Source: Ampullaceana balthica (taxonomy: Eukaryota > Mollusca > Gastropoda > Lymnaeidae). From it: a stretch of 64,000 nucleotides of DNA. Position numbers and translations under genes: made by a program. The first letter of the stretch is position 1. Each line of letters starts with the position of its first letter. The notes beneath the pieces were generated by a model. That model did not search any database and had not been told where the DNA came from. It saw only the letters and a list, made by a program, of their open reading frames with translations. This document shows, in pieces, positions 1 to 22,562 of the stretch. Location: positions 813,001 through 877,000 of the forward strand of contig CALYLW010000125.1 of the NCBI GenBank assembly GCA_944989445.1, given 5' to 3'.

Positions 1-701
1 ATCCCGTCACTATCTTAAAGCTTTTGTCAATTTAAAGTGGGCTGTTCTCGGAAGCAGCATACTTTAAGTTCTTACATAGGAGTAATCCTCTTGGAATAAA
101 GATAAATATTTAATTTTTTTTTATTATATATAATACTTTTTACACAAAATTAAAACGTGAACACTGATTACACTGATCTACAAATTTTCATTTTTTGAAA
201 CCTTAATGTTTTGATTAAACTGGCAATAATAAACTTAGTTACTAGGCTAATAGCCGTCAGCTTATTCCATAATAACGTCCCAAGCAACACGATCTTAAGA
301 GAACAAAATATGGGTGAGACTGCAATCGGGCTTAGAGATAAGTAGAAAGATGTCACGCAAACAGGGTATTTAAGAGACGGACAAGACGTCACAAAACAAC
401 AATCTCAAGAGTAAGGATTCTATTGGCAATAGCTAGATCGAAAATAGCCTTTTAGTATTCCAAAGTTCATTACCTAAAATATAAAAAAAATTAAAAACTT
501 GAATGCTCAATGTATTAATTTTTCTTGCGCCCTTTAAATGATAATCAGAGTTAACGGTCTCAAAAAGGAATATTACAAGAACACTACTTATTCATTGTTC
601 GTTGCTGCGTGGCTTGCTGGTCAATTCGAAGCCATCATTTGGCCGTCGACTAAACGGCCGGTTGTGAAATTGCGTTGTTGAATCGTTTCAGGTATGTCAA
701 T
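1..701. other. Intergenic, no gene seen
   Basis: AT-rich single-copy-looking sequence. Short open frames lack any recognisable domain. Confidence 0.5.
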
Positions 702-906
702 CAGAGGCGTCACTAGGGGGTGCGGCGGGTGCGTAACGCACGGGTTATCACCATCTCTAGGGGTGACACCAAAGGGTGAAATTCTAAATGCTCCCGTTAT
801 TTGGCACAGACAGACTCGGAGGAGGTCTGTGGGGTAAGTCGTGAAGGGTAGACACCATGAGCTACTGCTACTGAATCGGGTGACACCAACTCTAGTTACG
901 CCTCCG
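702..906. mobile_element. hAT MITE, GGCGTCACTAG-terminus family
   Basis: 205 bp bounded by cagaggcgtcactag and the inverted ctagttacgcctccg, with 8-bp flanks atgtcaat/aggccaat (6 of 8 match). Its interior (reverse strand: agttggtgtcacccg, then ctcatggtgtc) matches the left end of the transposase-bearing hAT at 31247, so it is an internally deleted derivative. Confidence 0.8.
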
Positions 907-1516
907 AGGCCAATAAATACTTAAATATATTAATAATAAATGGAAACACATGTTCCTTTGTATAACTATGATATACATAGTGGGTTTCAGCAATCCGTAA
1001 GATAAATGTTACCCATGTTACTGTTATGGCTTTGTTTTATATTCTATTTATAGACCGAGCCTCCAGCTATCGCATATCATTTTTGTTGTTTAGAAACTTT
1101 ATCATCTTTATGCCCTTCAGAGAAATGTTCTTTTACTTCGTATTCCTTATCAGCCACGTTTCTACGGTTGGTGGCAACCAGTGCGGTAATACAATGATGT
1201 CACCCCTCCAGAACTCCAACACAGACTTCTTCTTCTTAAAATAAGCGTCAGTTGTGAAAAGCTCCGCTCATTTGAGTGGCATACACGGGTCGCCAAAAAT
1301 ATTCGAAGGTTAAGAGAGACAATTGGAAGTCAAATTCAGCTAATAATTACATCTTAAAACGCCAGATACTGGGCCCAGTCCATGGCTGTTGATGGGTGTC
1401 TTATAAGCTTTGACATTTCTTTAAAAAAAAACAACAAAAAACATCTTCGGATATATCACCATGTAAAGAGATCTATTTGAGGATGAACACAAACCATTGC
1501 TCTTCAATTAGTGATA
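907..1516. other. Intergenic, no gene seen
   Basis: No recognisable coding or repeat feature; a 72-codon open frame at 1026-1244 has no family resemblance I can see. Confidence 0.4.
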
Positions 1517-2065
1517 GGGGCCGTCCATAAAGTACGTCACGCTATTTTTGACCATTTTAACTCCCCCCCTCCCTCCGTTACAAACTGTCACACTTCTCGG
1601 ACACCCCCCCCCCTAAAGTACGTCACACTTTCTAACGCGGTGGTCGAGTGGCAGCGCACTGGACTGTCGTACCGATGGTCACGGGTTCGAATCCGTGTGA
1701 AGGCAAGGGTCTGTTCCCGGGGCCTAGGGCGTCCCTGAGTCACCCCGCTCCGAATGGGTACCTAACACTACATGTAGTTAGGCGGCTGGGTAATGCGTGG
1801 AACCCACAAAGCCGTGGCCTGTGATTGCTGCATCACTTGCCAACAGATCATCTGTCATGGTCTGTGGACGCAACTATCTTCTGCATAGAAGGAGCGTCTG
1901 TATAGATAAGATAAATTTTTTGTTTTTTATTAACAAAATAATCAAAATTTAATATAAAACAGCGTGACGTCACACATGGCCGGACACCCCCCCCCGGCAC
2001 AAACTGTCACACTTTATTACACCCCCTCCCCCTTCTGGAGCGTGACGTACTTTATGGACGGCCCC
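1517..2065. mobile_element. GGGGCCGTCC-terminus MITE, split by a SINE
   Basis: Inverted termini ggggccgtccataaagtacg and its complement at the right end, flanked by ata/ata. The interior has C-rich tracts and a TGACGTCA octamer at 1965. A SINE (1638-1914) interrupts it, so the MITE is older than that SINE copy. Confidence 0.85.
1638..1914 (+). mobile_element. tRNA-derived SINE, copy 1
   Basis: Pol III box A (tggtcgagtgg) and box B (ggttcgaatcc) in a tRNA-like head, a body with cctacatgtagttagg-like sequence, and a tail ending gataagataa. The last ~45 bp (ggacgcaactatcttctgca onward) match the 3' end of the LINE fragments at 15438 and 38292, implying mobilisation by that LINE. Confidence 0.9.
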
Positions 2066-2068
2066 ATA

Positions 2069-3724
2069 GAAGACACTTGGATTTAACAGCCCTATACGTA
2101 TTTCCAAATACTTCGATCGCTGTTAATCTTTTCTGGAGTTCAGAATGAACATGATCAATTATCCAACTACCATCTCCTATTGTCTTCTCACTTGTAGAAA
2201 GCAGCATGTTTTAATAGCATCTCTGTCCACTTTCTTCTTGACCCCTAATCTCATCTCTGCTAAAATTCGATACCGCATGGTCTGATTTTGAAAGTGACGT
2301 TCAATCGCACATACCACCAAGTGAAATCGCTTCTCGCGAAGAACAAAATTTCGATGCCTCTAACTTGGTCATCACTTTGTCAGGAGTTACGGTAAGTCTT
2401 TGGTTTATTATAAGGCCTTGTACGGTTAACGGTCTCCAGTACGTCAGCCTAAAGCTAAAGACATCAGATACACGTGAAATAACAGAGGCCACGTTAAAGT
2501 CATTGTTCTGTACCCACGTGTGGTAAACAATATTGTCACCGAAATTACCGTGAGTGCAATTAAAACCACAAAGGAGGAAAACATTCTCTTAAGAGAACCA
2601 AAATATTTTTACATGACGCTTTCTTTTTTTTTGGAAGGCAAAAGCGTGCTTAGCTTTCCATGTATGTACATTATGTCAGGCGTCTATGACTCCGTAAAGT
2701 ATAATATGTAATAGAATGAAAAAGATGTTATTGTCACTACCAAATTTCCTGCGCCTCTTCGTGTATTTAGCCACTGTCGGTTTTTTCTAAAGCTTTCAAA
2801 TATTAATCTTACATGGTTCCATGCATGAAATATTACTATTTTTTTTATCACTAATTCTGTTTAATGCATTACCTGTATCTGCAATTACATCTTTCCAATT
2901 GTGTATGGACATGGAAAAGAATGCGTAAAAACGTTCCAGGGTACCAAAAATTGCTATTATAGAGTTTGTTTCAGTTGGAGCAGCATATTAACATTTAGTT
3001 CAAATGACGCGTTTGAGCAAAGTGCCAATTATAAATTGACATTGAGATATATGTCTTAAAGTGTCTTGAACTCGCGCATACTTTCCAGCCATGAAGAAGA
3101 ATCGACACGTTAGGCCTCTGCAATCCTGTATTTTCAGACCATCAGCTTTAAACAAACTTATTTAAAACCATTTCAGAAATGTCGTTAGCAGATACATTTT
3201 TTTCCCCAAGTGAAATCTTAGACAGATTCTACAATGTCTATTTTCTGATTTTCACTTTTTACACACTGCACAACTAGTGTTGTTTGATCCTCGTGTGAAA
3301 TGTATTGAGAGGTATGCAATACAATGAAATAATATTTGGTATCGTGTAGCTGAAATATGAATTTTGGATGAATCTCCTAAAACTGCAATGAGCTGCTTTT
3401 GAATTTGAGGTGGGTGACAAGTTTTTAAAACCTTGTCACATGATCTTCTTGAAGCCCAGAATCGCATTTTGCAACCACATGCATAAATTCCTATATATTG
3501 CCTAAATTTGCACTAGTAAATTCCTCTCGGTGACAGCAAAATGCCAAATTCGAATTTGCAAGGATTTAATAACAACAAGAACTTTTTGCCACTTTGTTTT
3601 GTTTTCTTTTACAACAACTTATTGATGTTCTTTTTTATCGATCTATTTTTTTAAAGCCTGGTTTCTGATTCCTTCCATTTGCAACACTTTGGAATTGTTG
3701 AGCATTTGATTCATGACAGGCTAA
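2069..3724. other. Intergenic, no gene seen
   Basis: AT-rich; no domain-bearing frame or repeat boundary recognised. Confidence 0.4.
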
Positions 3725-5512
3725 GGGGCCGTCCATAAATGACGTCACGCACCTAGGGGGGAGGGGGTCACACTTTTGTGACGATGTGTGACGAGGGGGG
3801 AGGGGGGGAAGAAATGTGACGTCACATCAAAAGGGTAACTTAAAATAAAACTTCCACTGAAATATTTGGTCACTTACAATTTATTTAATGACTTTTTTAA
3901 AAAAATCAGAGTTTCTCAAAGTGCCGGTCGGTAGGCCATCAGACGCCGGTCGGCGTAAGTTATCAGTAAATGAAAACTAAATCTGATTTATAATCCTTAA
4001 GTTTGAGAACCCATGAGAATGTTTGAAATTGTTACCTTGCGTCGTTTGATGTTGACATCAAAGCATTTGTGATGTCACCGCCGCTCAGTTTGGTTCTCTC
4101 ATGGTAGTCGGGGAACTTTTTTGCCCGTTACCCCAAAATATACCAGTTTCTGTGTGTTATCCCCCCACCCCCGACTCGAGGTCCTGCTCACATGACTCGG
4201 GGATTTGGGGGAGCGTCGTTAGCCCCCCCCCCGAAAATGCAACTGGTGAGTTTTACAAGCATGATAAGTGTCTAAAAATGATCTGAATAGGATTATGTAT
4301 GGATATTGTCAAAACGACACGGAATATCCTTTGGTTGGGGTGGTTGGGGAATCTCTTTGATTCAATTATAAAAGTTTTAAGTTTGATATAATTGTTCAAT
4401 TGGTTTTTGATCAAACGCCAAGAGTTCCCTTTTTACCTCAAATTAGATAATTTACCGCTGTTCACAGACCCCTCGGTTAAGCCGCCCGATATCGGTAGCC
4501 ATGTATTTTTCATTAGTTTATAAATTCCACAAGAGAATGCAACAATTTAAACACGCCTCGTCCATACAACGAAAACAAAAACAAAAAAAATTATTTAACA
4601 AAAAAACTCATGAGCTTCGGAGTAAAAAGTTATGATAATATTGGATATTTTATTAATGTCATAGTATTTTTCAGTCTTCAACTTGCAGTATTACTGTATT
4701 TTGCGACGCACAAGATGGCACTCTACTTTCCTGCACAAATGTGGGGTTCGTAGAGTACTCGCCATACTCGCCATATTCCTCTTCCAGCGCATACCAAATA
4801 ATTTTTAGAAAACAAGAGATTTGATATTTGATCTAAAATTAATTCCTTTGATGTGCATCTACTTAGGAGGAAAACTGTCATTATAAGATCGAAATCAATT
4901 TGAGGAATCGTCCTGTATATATATATTCTAGGTCTATCAACAATAAAATGATCCTTTAAATATCAATAGTCTCATTCGCGAGCTCAATCGCAAAGGATAA
5001 TCACATCAACTGGTTTTTGGCATTACCGCTGCATTGTTCGTTAGCTGTCTTGCTATGCCTTGGCAACCAAACAAATTTTAAATTTTTTTTAAAGTCAAAA
5101 CAAGCCGAATTCATACTTAATCTTATAGGGCTTTAAGCCATGTAGGGGCTCATTTTGCTATCACGTCAGTACAGGGAAAATCACGTCAAAACGGGAAAAG
5201 AATGCACCGGTACCTGGTGAAATGCATTAAAAAAAATCCTGCCGGTCGTCTAATACGAACAATTTTGATAAGCACTGGGTTACAATTTATCTAATGCCGT
5301 TTTACATAGCTTCACGCGTATTACGATATTACAATGTAGACATACACTAAATAAATACAAATGAAAAAAGTGATTTGAAACATACTCATTTTCAAATGGA
5401 AAATAAGGTGTGTTTTTTTTGTTTTTTTTTGTTTTTTAATTGTTTTTTTATGAGGGGGGGGGGCGGCTGAAAAATCGGTCAAAATTGCGTGACGTCATTT
5501 ATGGACGGCCCC
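3725..5512. mobile_element. GGGGCCGTCC-terminus MITE with a large internal insertion
   Basis: Termini ggggccgtccataaatgacg and inverted copy, flanked by taa/taa. Left part (to ~3893) and right part (from ~5280) match other copies; ~1.4 kb between them is foreign. A ~20-bp stretch (ttacaatttatttaatgac) is repeated imperfectly on both sides of the insert, which looks like a target duplication. TGACGTCA occurs at 3740, 3817 and 5490. Confidence 0.8.
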
Positions 5513-5585
5513 TAATGTCTAATTTATTATATGCCAGTTATTCCATTAGATGAGTAGTTTTGTTCATTTTTTGTTTTGTTTATGC

Positions 5586-5586
<1 letters not shown>

Positions 5587-5616
<30 letters not shown>

Positions 5617-5647
5617 GCACGCACGCACGCCCACGCCCACGCGCACA
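5587..5647. repeat. (AC)n/(GCAC)n microsatellite
   Basis: Interrupted acacacacgcacacgcac run; alternating purine-pyrimidine, potentially Z-forming. Confidence 0.85.
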
Positions 5648-5727
5648 TCCATGAGTTCACCACGTGAACACAACACCGTGGTATAAAACGTTGGGCGGGC
5701 GCTTATGAGGTGTTTGGTATTTTAAAA

Positions 5728-6390
5728 AAAAACTGTAAAAACAAAGTTTTTGATTATAAATCCCTTATATATGAGACATAACTAACAGTATTGATTATTT
5801 TCAAACTCGACAAACATTTACAGACTGAATTTGTCTTAACTCAACCTTGCTTCATAACCCTGGAGGGGGGGGGGTGGGAGAGGGGGAACAGTCTGGTCAC
5901 CGATTCGCTTGACCGAGCTCAGCGTGACACGTAAAATGTAAACAAAAGCACCCCGGTTCTTCGATGGATCGCCTCAAAGCGTCAACTCAAACTTTCACGT
6001 GGGAAAAAAACAATAACAAACCGTGAATTTGAATTACATACGTTATATAAGGAAAAACTAAAAATGCATTAATTTAATTACGGTACAATCGATCGATCTG
6101 AAATTTTAATACGATGCATTGTTAGGTGAGATGGGTCCGTGTGCCAAATTTCAGCTCGATCGGATCACTGGAAGTGGGTCATTTTCGACTTTTGTTTTTC
6201 CGCCCGCCCGTACAGCACATGAGATGATGAGACGGCCACGAAGTTAATATAAGGGATTTAAAAATAGTGGTAAAAAAGATGTGTGGGCTTCAGACGTGAA
6301 TTTTAAAGAGTTTTTATTATAAGTTTTTAAAAATAGCTGTAAAAACAAAGTTTTTGACTATAAATCCCTTATATATGAGAGTAAAAGTAG
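5728..6390 (-). repeat. ~450-bp repeat family, reverse copies
   Basis: Contains the conserved core gtaaaaacaaagtttttgac then tataaatcccttatatatgag at 5736 and again at 6331, plus ccaaatttcagctcgat and ccgcccgcccg segments. The same unit is tandem at 58840-60760 and inverted at 39885-40715. Confidence 0.75.
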
Positions 6391-6496
6391 TGATTATGTT
6401 AAAAGCGTGTCCTTTTTAAAAAAAGATTTTTTAAATATTTATTATTTATTTTATTTTTGAAAATGTCTGTTTGTGCCCCTTCTTTTACCCCTTTGT

Positions 6497-7003
6497 TGCA
6501 TATCATACGCCACAGACTTGCTCATCATAGACAGTGCAAAGAACGGGTAGGGGGTGAGAGTACAGACACAAAAAGTAGCACCAAGTAAATACAAATAGCG
6601 AGTAAACGTGAAGACATGCACACTGAGGTTGTTGTTACCCGCCTCCCATTTAATACTACCATCCCTTAAACATAAAATGTAATTGGCCGACCCTAGCGAG
6701 GGTTAGTCATATTTAGGGTTGTTAATTGCATGTTTTTTGTTTTTTTTTGTGTGTGTTGGAAATCCGATTATTGATTATGTAACTCCGATTTTAAATCGAT
6801 TATCGTTTTATAGCTGACTTCATAGAAGTTAGGGGTGTACCGAATGTCACCTGCAAATGTCTCGAAAGCAACAATGAGTTGGCAGTCCCCCCCCCCGCCC
6901 CCAACCGACGTTCACTCACGTTGTTTTGATTTCTTCGTGCTGTAGTTTGTGTCCGTTCTGTATCCACTTTCTTTGCACTCTCCATGAGCAAGTATGCGTC
7001 TAG
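6497..7003 (-). mobile_element. Foldback/Helitron-end element, copy 1, interrupted
   Basis: Reverse-oriented homologue of 37808-38090: shared cagacttgctcatcatagac and gcaaagaa arms, ending ctagtac. About 245 bp (roughly 6653-6900) absent from the other copy interrupts its middle between cgcctccca and accgacgttcac. Confidence 0.65.
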
Positions 7004-7811
7004 TACTACTTATGCCCCTTGATTTATCAGTTCGGTAGCATAACTAGCATTAGTAAAAGATGATTTTATGGAGTGTAAAGTTTTGACTTTAGAAACTTTC
7101 ATATACTTTAAGATATTTCCCTTATTTCTTTTTAGTAATTTCAACCTTGGCTTTTCTTTTGTTTGATTAAACGTTATTTTAACATTTTTCCTTTTTAGAA
7201 TTTAATTAACAACGCTGAATTTGCCGCCCCAACAAAGCGTCTCCATAGCTATTCGATTGGCTCATTTTTGAAATTGATAGGCACCAGTAAATGTCACATT
7301 TACAACAGATATGGCTTTCAAATTTGAAAAATCAATTACGTTACCATCAGATCATTGTCACGTTCTCATTATCCTTAGATCTATAGCCTTTTAGTTTATC
7401 AGTTCAGTAGCATTCGTATCAGAAAAAAATAGTTATCTAATATTGACTTTGAAGTTTTGGCATTACCTTTCCTTTATTTCCTTTATTAATTTCTTATTCG
7501 TTTTTTAAATATTTTAATTAAAAACACGTTCTTTTAGTATTTTTATTCTTAGTAGCCAATTAAAACGACGAGGAATTTGTCACCCCTTACAAACGGGCCG
7601 CCCGGGGCATTTGCCCCTTGTCGCCCCCCTCGCTACGCCACTGGCTACGAGGCTACGTCCCTGTTCCTAATTATACATCTTGGTTATAGTTGTATGAATT
7701 GGAAAATACTTCATAAAAATACATTAATTAGTAAGCTTCTACCCAATATAAAAAGGTACAGTTTAGGCTTTAATGTTATCCATTTTAAATAAAAAAAAGA
7801 AAATTCTAATT
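7004..7811. other. Intergenic with decayed repeat pieces
   Basis: AT-rich. The phrase ccgcccggggcatttgcccc followed by cgctacgccactgg near 7600 looks like a decayed hAT end; no gene. Confidence 0.35.
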
Positions 7812-8075
7812 ACCCACATAAATGACGTCACGCGATTTTGGATGATTTTTAACTCCCCTTCCCACCCCGTCGTCACAAAAACATGTAAGTATGTATTTAG
7901 TGTAAGGTTGCACTCTAATATCGTAACGCGCGTGAAGCCAAGTAAAACGCCATTAAATAAATTGTACACAATCGAATACTTAAGTGGAACTTTTATTTAA
8001 AGTTGCGAGTTTTGATGTGACGTCACATTTCTCAAACACCACCTCTCTCTCCCCCTCGTCACAAATGCGTGGACT
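7812..8075 (-). mobile_element. CGTCC-MITE family, reverse, decayed termini
   Basis: Matches the shared interior (ctctaatatcgtaacgcgcg; aagtggaacttttatttaaag) and carries TGACGTCA at 7823 and 8018, but the outer ggggccgtcc is eroded to acccacataa. Confidence 0.75.
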
Positions 8076-8124
8076 CTCTCTTAGCCTACTAACAATAACA
8101 AATACTATTTTACTTATGAAACAT

Positions 8125-8262
8125 CCTTTGGTCGAACTGTCCAGGGGTCCAATCGCCCGGGGTCGAACTGTCCTTGGTCGAACCGACCGGGGTCGAAACG
8201 ACATGGATTCATCAACTATATACTACTACTACATGTAATTGAAGATAAGACAAGATAAGATA
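8125..8262. repeat. GGTCGAA-motif repeat
   Basis: Five near-copies of ggtcgaa(c) spaced 15-25 bp, each followed by cc/gacc, then a gataagacaagataagata tail. A related reverse-complement stretch lies at 39478-39540. Family not recognised. Confidence 0.5.
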
Positions 8263-9510
8263 TTTAGTATTTATATATAAAGCAATTTTATTTTTAATTT
8301 AAAAAAACAAAGCTTTATATTATTTAGTACGAGACATTATTTTCTAAATTATTTTATAGTTATTTTAACATCTAAAATACGAAAGCGTTGTTAATCTTGG
8401 CTAAAAAATATAATAATAATAAACAAATACATCAATGCGCAAATAAACAATAAATTATACATTTTGGCTCTGGTGAATTAAAAATTGTTAACTGTCAACG
8501 AAACAAACTTCTTGTAATCGAAACGTGTTGGACTTGCAATATCCCGTAATTCAGAATTAGGAGGCTAGCATCAGTATCAGGTTACTGTTCGTTATTCTTA
8601 ATTTGGATCACAGTTTAGGTTCAGATTGCAAGGATTTTAATTATTCAGTACTAGAATATTTTAAGATCAGGTAAGCAGTGAACCGACGCCACCGCTAGAA
8701 ACAAAACAAGTTCGATACACCGCGAGGAGCCGCCGAGGCTGTGACGCAGATAATTCAACTGAGACAACTGGCATGAGGTAGGCTGTGGCATAACTGAAAG
8801 TTGTTTTGCCAGCTCCTCTGCAATTTTAATGTAGATCAATACAAAATATAGAGAAGTAATTTTTATTTATGTAATGCGTATTATGTTGCTGGTTCCTCAA
8901 TCATCAGGATTCAGACAATTCAATAAAATTCAGACATTATTATTACTTCGTTAGGCTACTTAGTTAGGCCACTTTACTTTAGCGTCTTTCTTATGCCTAC
9001 GCCTACTAGTACTAGTACTAGTCTTGTTTTAAAAAAAAATCAAGCCATGATCATGAACAAATTAAATGTAGTATTTGAATTTTTATGTCATTAATAATAT
9101 TAAATCAAAGAAACTGTTCTTGAAAATAGAGCTATTAATAATTAACATTTAAATTTAACATTGGCTAGGAAGAAGAATGTCTGAATGAAGTTGTGAGAAA
9201 AGAATCATTGAATCATTGAAAATATGGAGTTAAAGCTAAAACTGAAATAATGCAGTTAGGTGTTAGGTACTGAAATCTCTGAGGTAGTTTTTTAGTTGTG
9301 GGTACTAAAATTATACTACAGAGACAAGTTGGGTGTAAATAAGCAATTATCACCCTCTGGAAAAGTATTATGGGAAGAGTTCAGAAAAAACAACTTTTGC
9401 CACCTGTCGCAAGCAAATTGAACGCCTTGGCCTTGGCGTGTGTGTTATGATCATGCATAGTAACAGCCTTGAGCCAGCCCTGCTTAGGCTTAGGCTATAT
9501 TATGCTATAC
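8263..9510. other. Intergenic, no gene seen
   Basis: AT-rich with a short (actagt)n stretch near 9007. No recognisable domain in any frame. Confidence 0.4.
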
Positions 9511-9698
9511 CAGTGATGGCGAACCTTTTTGGGGCTGCGTGCTCAAAATTCAATTAAAACCTACTTAGACTTAATATAGCAAAGTCAAAGTGCCAACACA
9601 AAGTGGTTTGATTAAGGAAGTAATATTTTAGTTGCGTGCCGGCTGATGAGGCTCTGCGTGCCGTCTGTGGCACGCGTGGCATAGGTTCGCCATCACTG
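9511..9698. mobile_element. SPIN-like hAT MITE
   Basis: 188 bp with perfect 16-bp inverted termini cagtgatggcgaacct / aggttcgccatcactg and 8-bp flanks tgctatac/ggctatac (7 of 8). Subterminal caaagtgccaaca and gtggcacgcgtggcatagg match what I recall of SPIN hAT elements, a family known for transfer between animal phyla, including a pond snail. Confidence 0.8.
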
Positions 9699-10700
9699 GG
9701 CTATACTATGCATGTTAAAATTTTTACTAAAACTAGTAACAGTTACTAATACTGTTTGATGCTATTACTATTTTGTTTTATAAAGCTTTTTTCTTTACAT
9801 CTACTATACTTAATTATACTATACTATTGTACAGTGTTTGTTTTTAAAGTTAAAATTTTAATTGCATACTTCTAAATAAAAAATGTGTAATGACAATGGT
9901 CATGGGAAAAATGTACATCCCTGAAACTTCAACCTTAGCCGTTCGCCGTTAGCCCATGACAATTTTAAAAAAAATTTCCATCCCTATCGGGCCCCTATGC
10001 TTATTCTTATAGTAATTAATACTTTTATTAAGTTTAAATGTTAAATGGACCCATCCATAAATGATGACCTGCATCTGAAGAGGAGGGGTGGGTGCAATAT
10101 TTGTGACCAGTGCATTCAGGGAAAGGGGTGGGGGAGCTACCATATTTTCCGGACTATAAGACACACTTTTTTCTTTGAAAAATTGACTCCAAAATTCAGG
10201 TGCGCCTTATACTCGAAATTATAATAAAAATAGTAAAAATGTAATGCTTAAAAATTAAGGTGCTTCTTGAAGTCCATGAAATACTGTATGCAAGTCTCAA
10301 GTTGGCAGTAGGCTCAGTCGAACATAACATAAAGCAGAAAGCTATTTCAATAATGCCTCTTTTTTTGTTTTAAAATTCTAAAACTACTATCACTGTCATT
10401 AGAGAGAGAATAAGTAGAGGTATAAAAAAAAGGGTACTGAATTTACAGTATGGGACAGGGTAGGAGAATCAGGGTGATATAATGTAGTAACAGTGACAAA
10501 CTTAAGAATTTATTTGGAAATTTAATGACAGGAATCAAAGAATTTGACTACCACGTGAAGGAGGATAAAATAAGATTTATAGAATTTAGGAAGGGGCTCA
10601 GTTGGGGGGGGGGAGGGTGTTGATCTTAGTTCACAGGTAGTAATTATTTTTCTTTTTTTTAAATTTCCGAATCACTGTCTCATTTACCCCTCCTTTTTTT
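9699..10700. other. Intergenic with repeat fragments
   Basis: 10049-10141 resembles one eroded CGTCC-MITE end (acccatccataaatgatg). 10141-10240 begins accatattttccggactata and has gtgcgccttatactcg, a dispersed animal repeat motif I recognise without a firm class. No gene. Confidence 0.45.
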
Positions 10701-10724
10701 CTTGATAAAATAATACCTAGGTCC

Positions 10725-11035
10725 AGGGGTGCCACCTTTCCGGTTTATTCCGGATTCATGAAGCTAAATACTTTTTATTTTCTGGATTTGACAGTTTTTG
10801 ATTTCGCTCTTTCCGGATTCGCCAGGCAGTGTTCCCTTTAAGCCCCATCCATGGCTGCACATATATCTGGCAGACGCAGCGCAGCAGCTTCGAATAACCC
10901 CGCAGCAAATTTGATATACATGTATATAGTGAATATAATATCTGTGTTTTTTGGGGTGTCATAATTTGCAAAATAAAAATGAATGCTGTGCAACTTTGCA
11001 CACAAGTTTGTTATTTTGCAATGCATATTTTTTAA
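10725..11035. mobile_element. hAT-like fragments
   Basis: caggggtgccacctttccgg at 10725 and cagtgttccctttaagcc at 10829 are hAT-type ends. The second fragment (ggctgcacatatatctg ... tgtgcaactttgcacac) is homologous, same strand, to 14148-14328. Right boundary not found. Confidence 0.55.
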
Positions 11036-11289
11036 AAATGTCATAAGTCTCTACTTTAAACTATGGTGTATTATGAAACTCCATCAAGCATGAAAACTGC
11101 ATAAATACATTACTCTTGTCTAAGAGTTGCTATGAACTTATCATGTGTATTTTTATGCACAATGTGATAACAAATTGTCCTATCTGAATACACTCTTACA
11201 TACTTTTAATGACAATACCTACAAATTTATGCTATTAATATTTTTTTAAAGAAATTTTAAATATGGCATAATTTATTTTCTCCATTAAA

Positions 11290-11332
11290 GCGATTAGTTT
11301 ATATTGTAGTTTATATTGTAGTTTATATTGTA
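11290..11332. repeat. Short tandem repeat, gtttatattgta x3
   Basis: Three tandem copies of gtttatattgta just upstream of the IMPDH start region. Confidence 0.7.
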
Positions 11333-11589
11333 GCCTATTCATATTATGGCCCAGATCCCCAGGGTCATAAAGACACTGGTCGAATCCCTCATTTAAAATT
11401 TAAAGTATCCCTGGTCTAACTCTATTGTAAGTGATTAATTACTGCAAGTAATAATTTTCTTGATTTACTTACAGATAAGCACAGTGGCAGATGGCCATTG
11501 TAACACTTTCCTCCCTCATTTAAAATTAAAAACAATATGTTCATTCATTACTGTAGAAGTGACCCACTTTGACCATTTCTGTTTCCAGT

Positions 11590-22515
<10,926 letters not shown>

Positions 22516-22562
22516 GTCTATCTCATTGAATAATCTATCAATAACTGATTGAGCTTTGGCAG

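Noticed and set aside
1638..1712. Functional tRNA gene
   Set aside because: Boxes A and B are present, but the head joins a SINE body and occurs again at 47457 with the same body and tail; no proper acceptor stem.
6800..6991. Similar peptides MLMESAKKV... at 6800-6991 (-) and 37836-38063 (+)
   Set aside because: They lie in the two copies of the foldback element; shared because the DNA is repeated. The downstream halves diverge.
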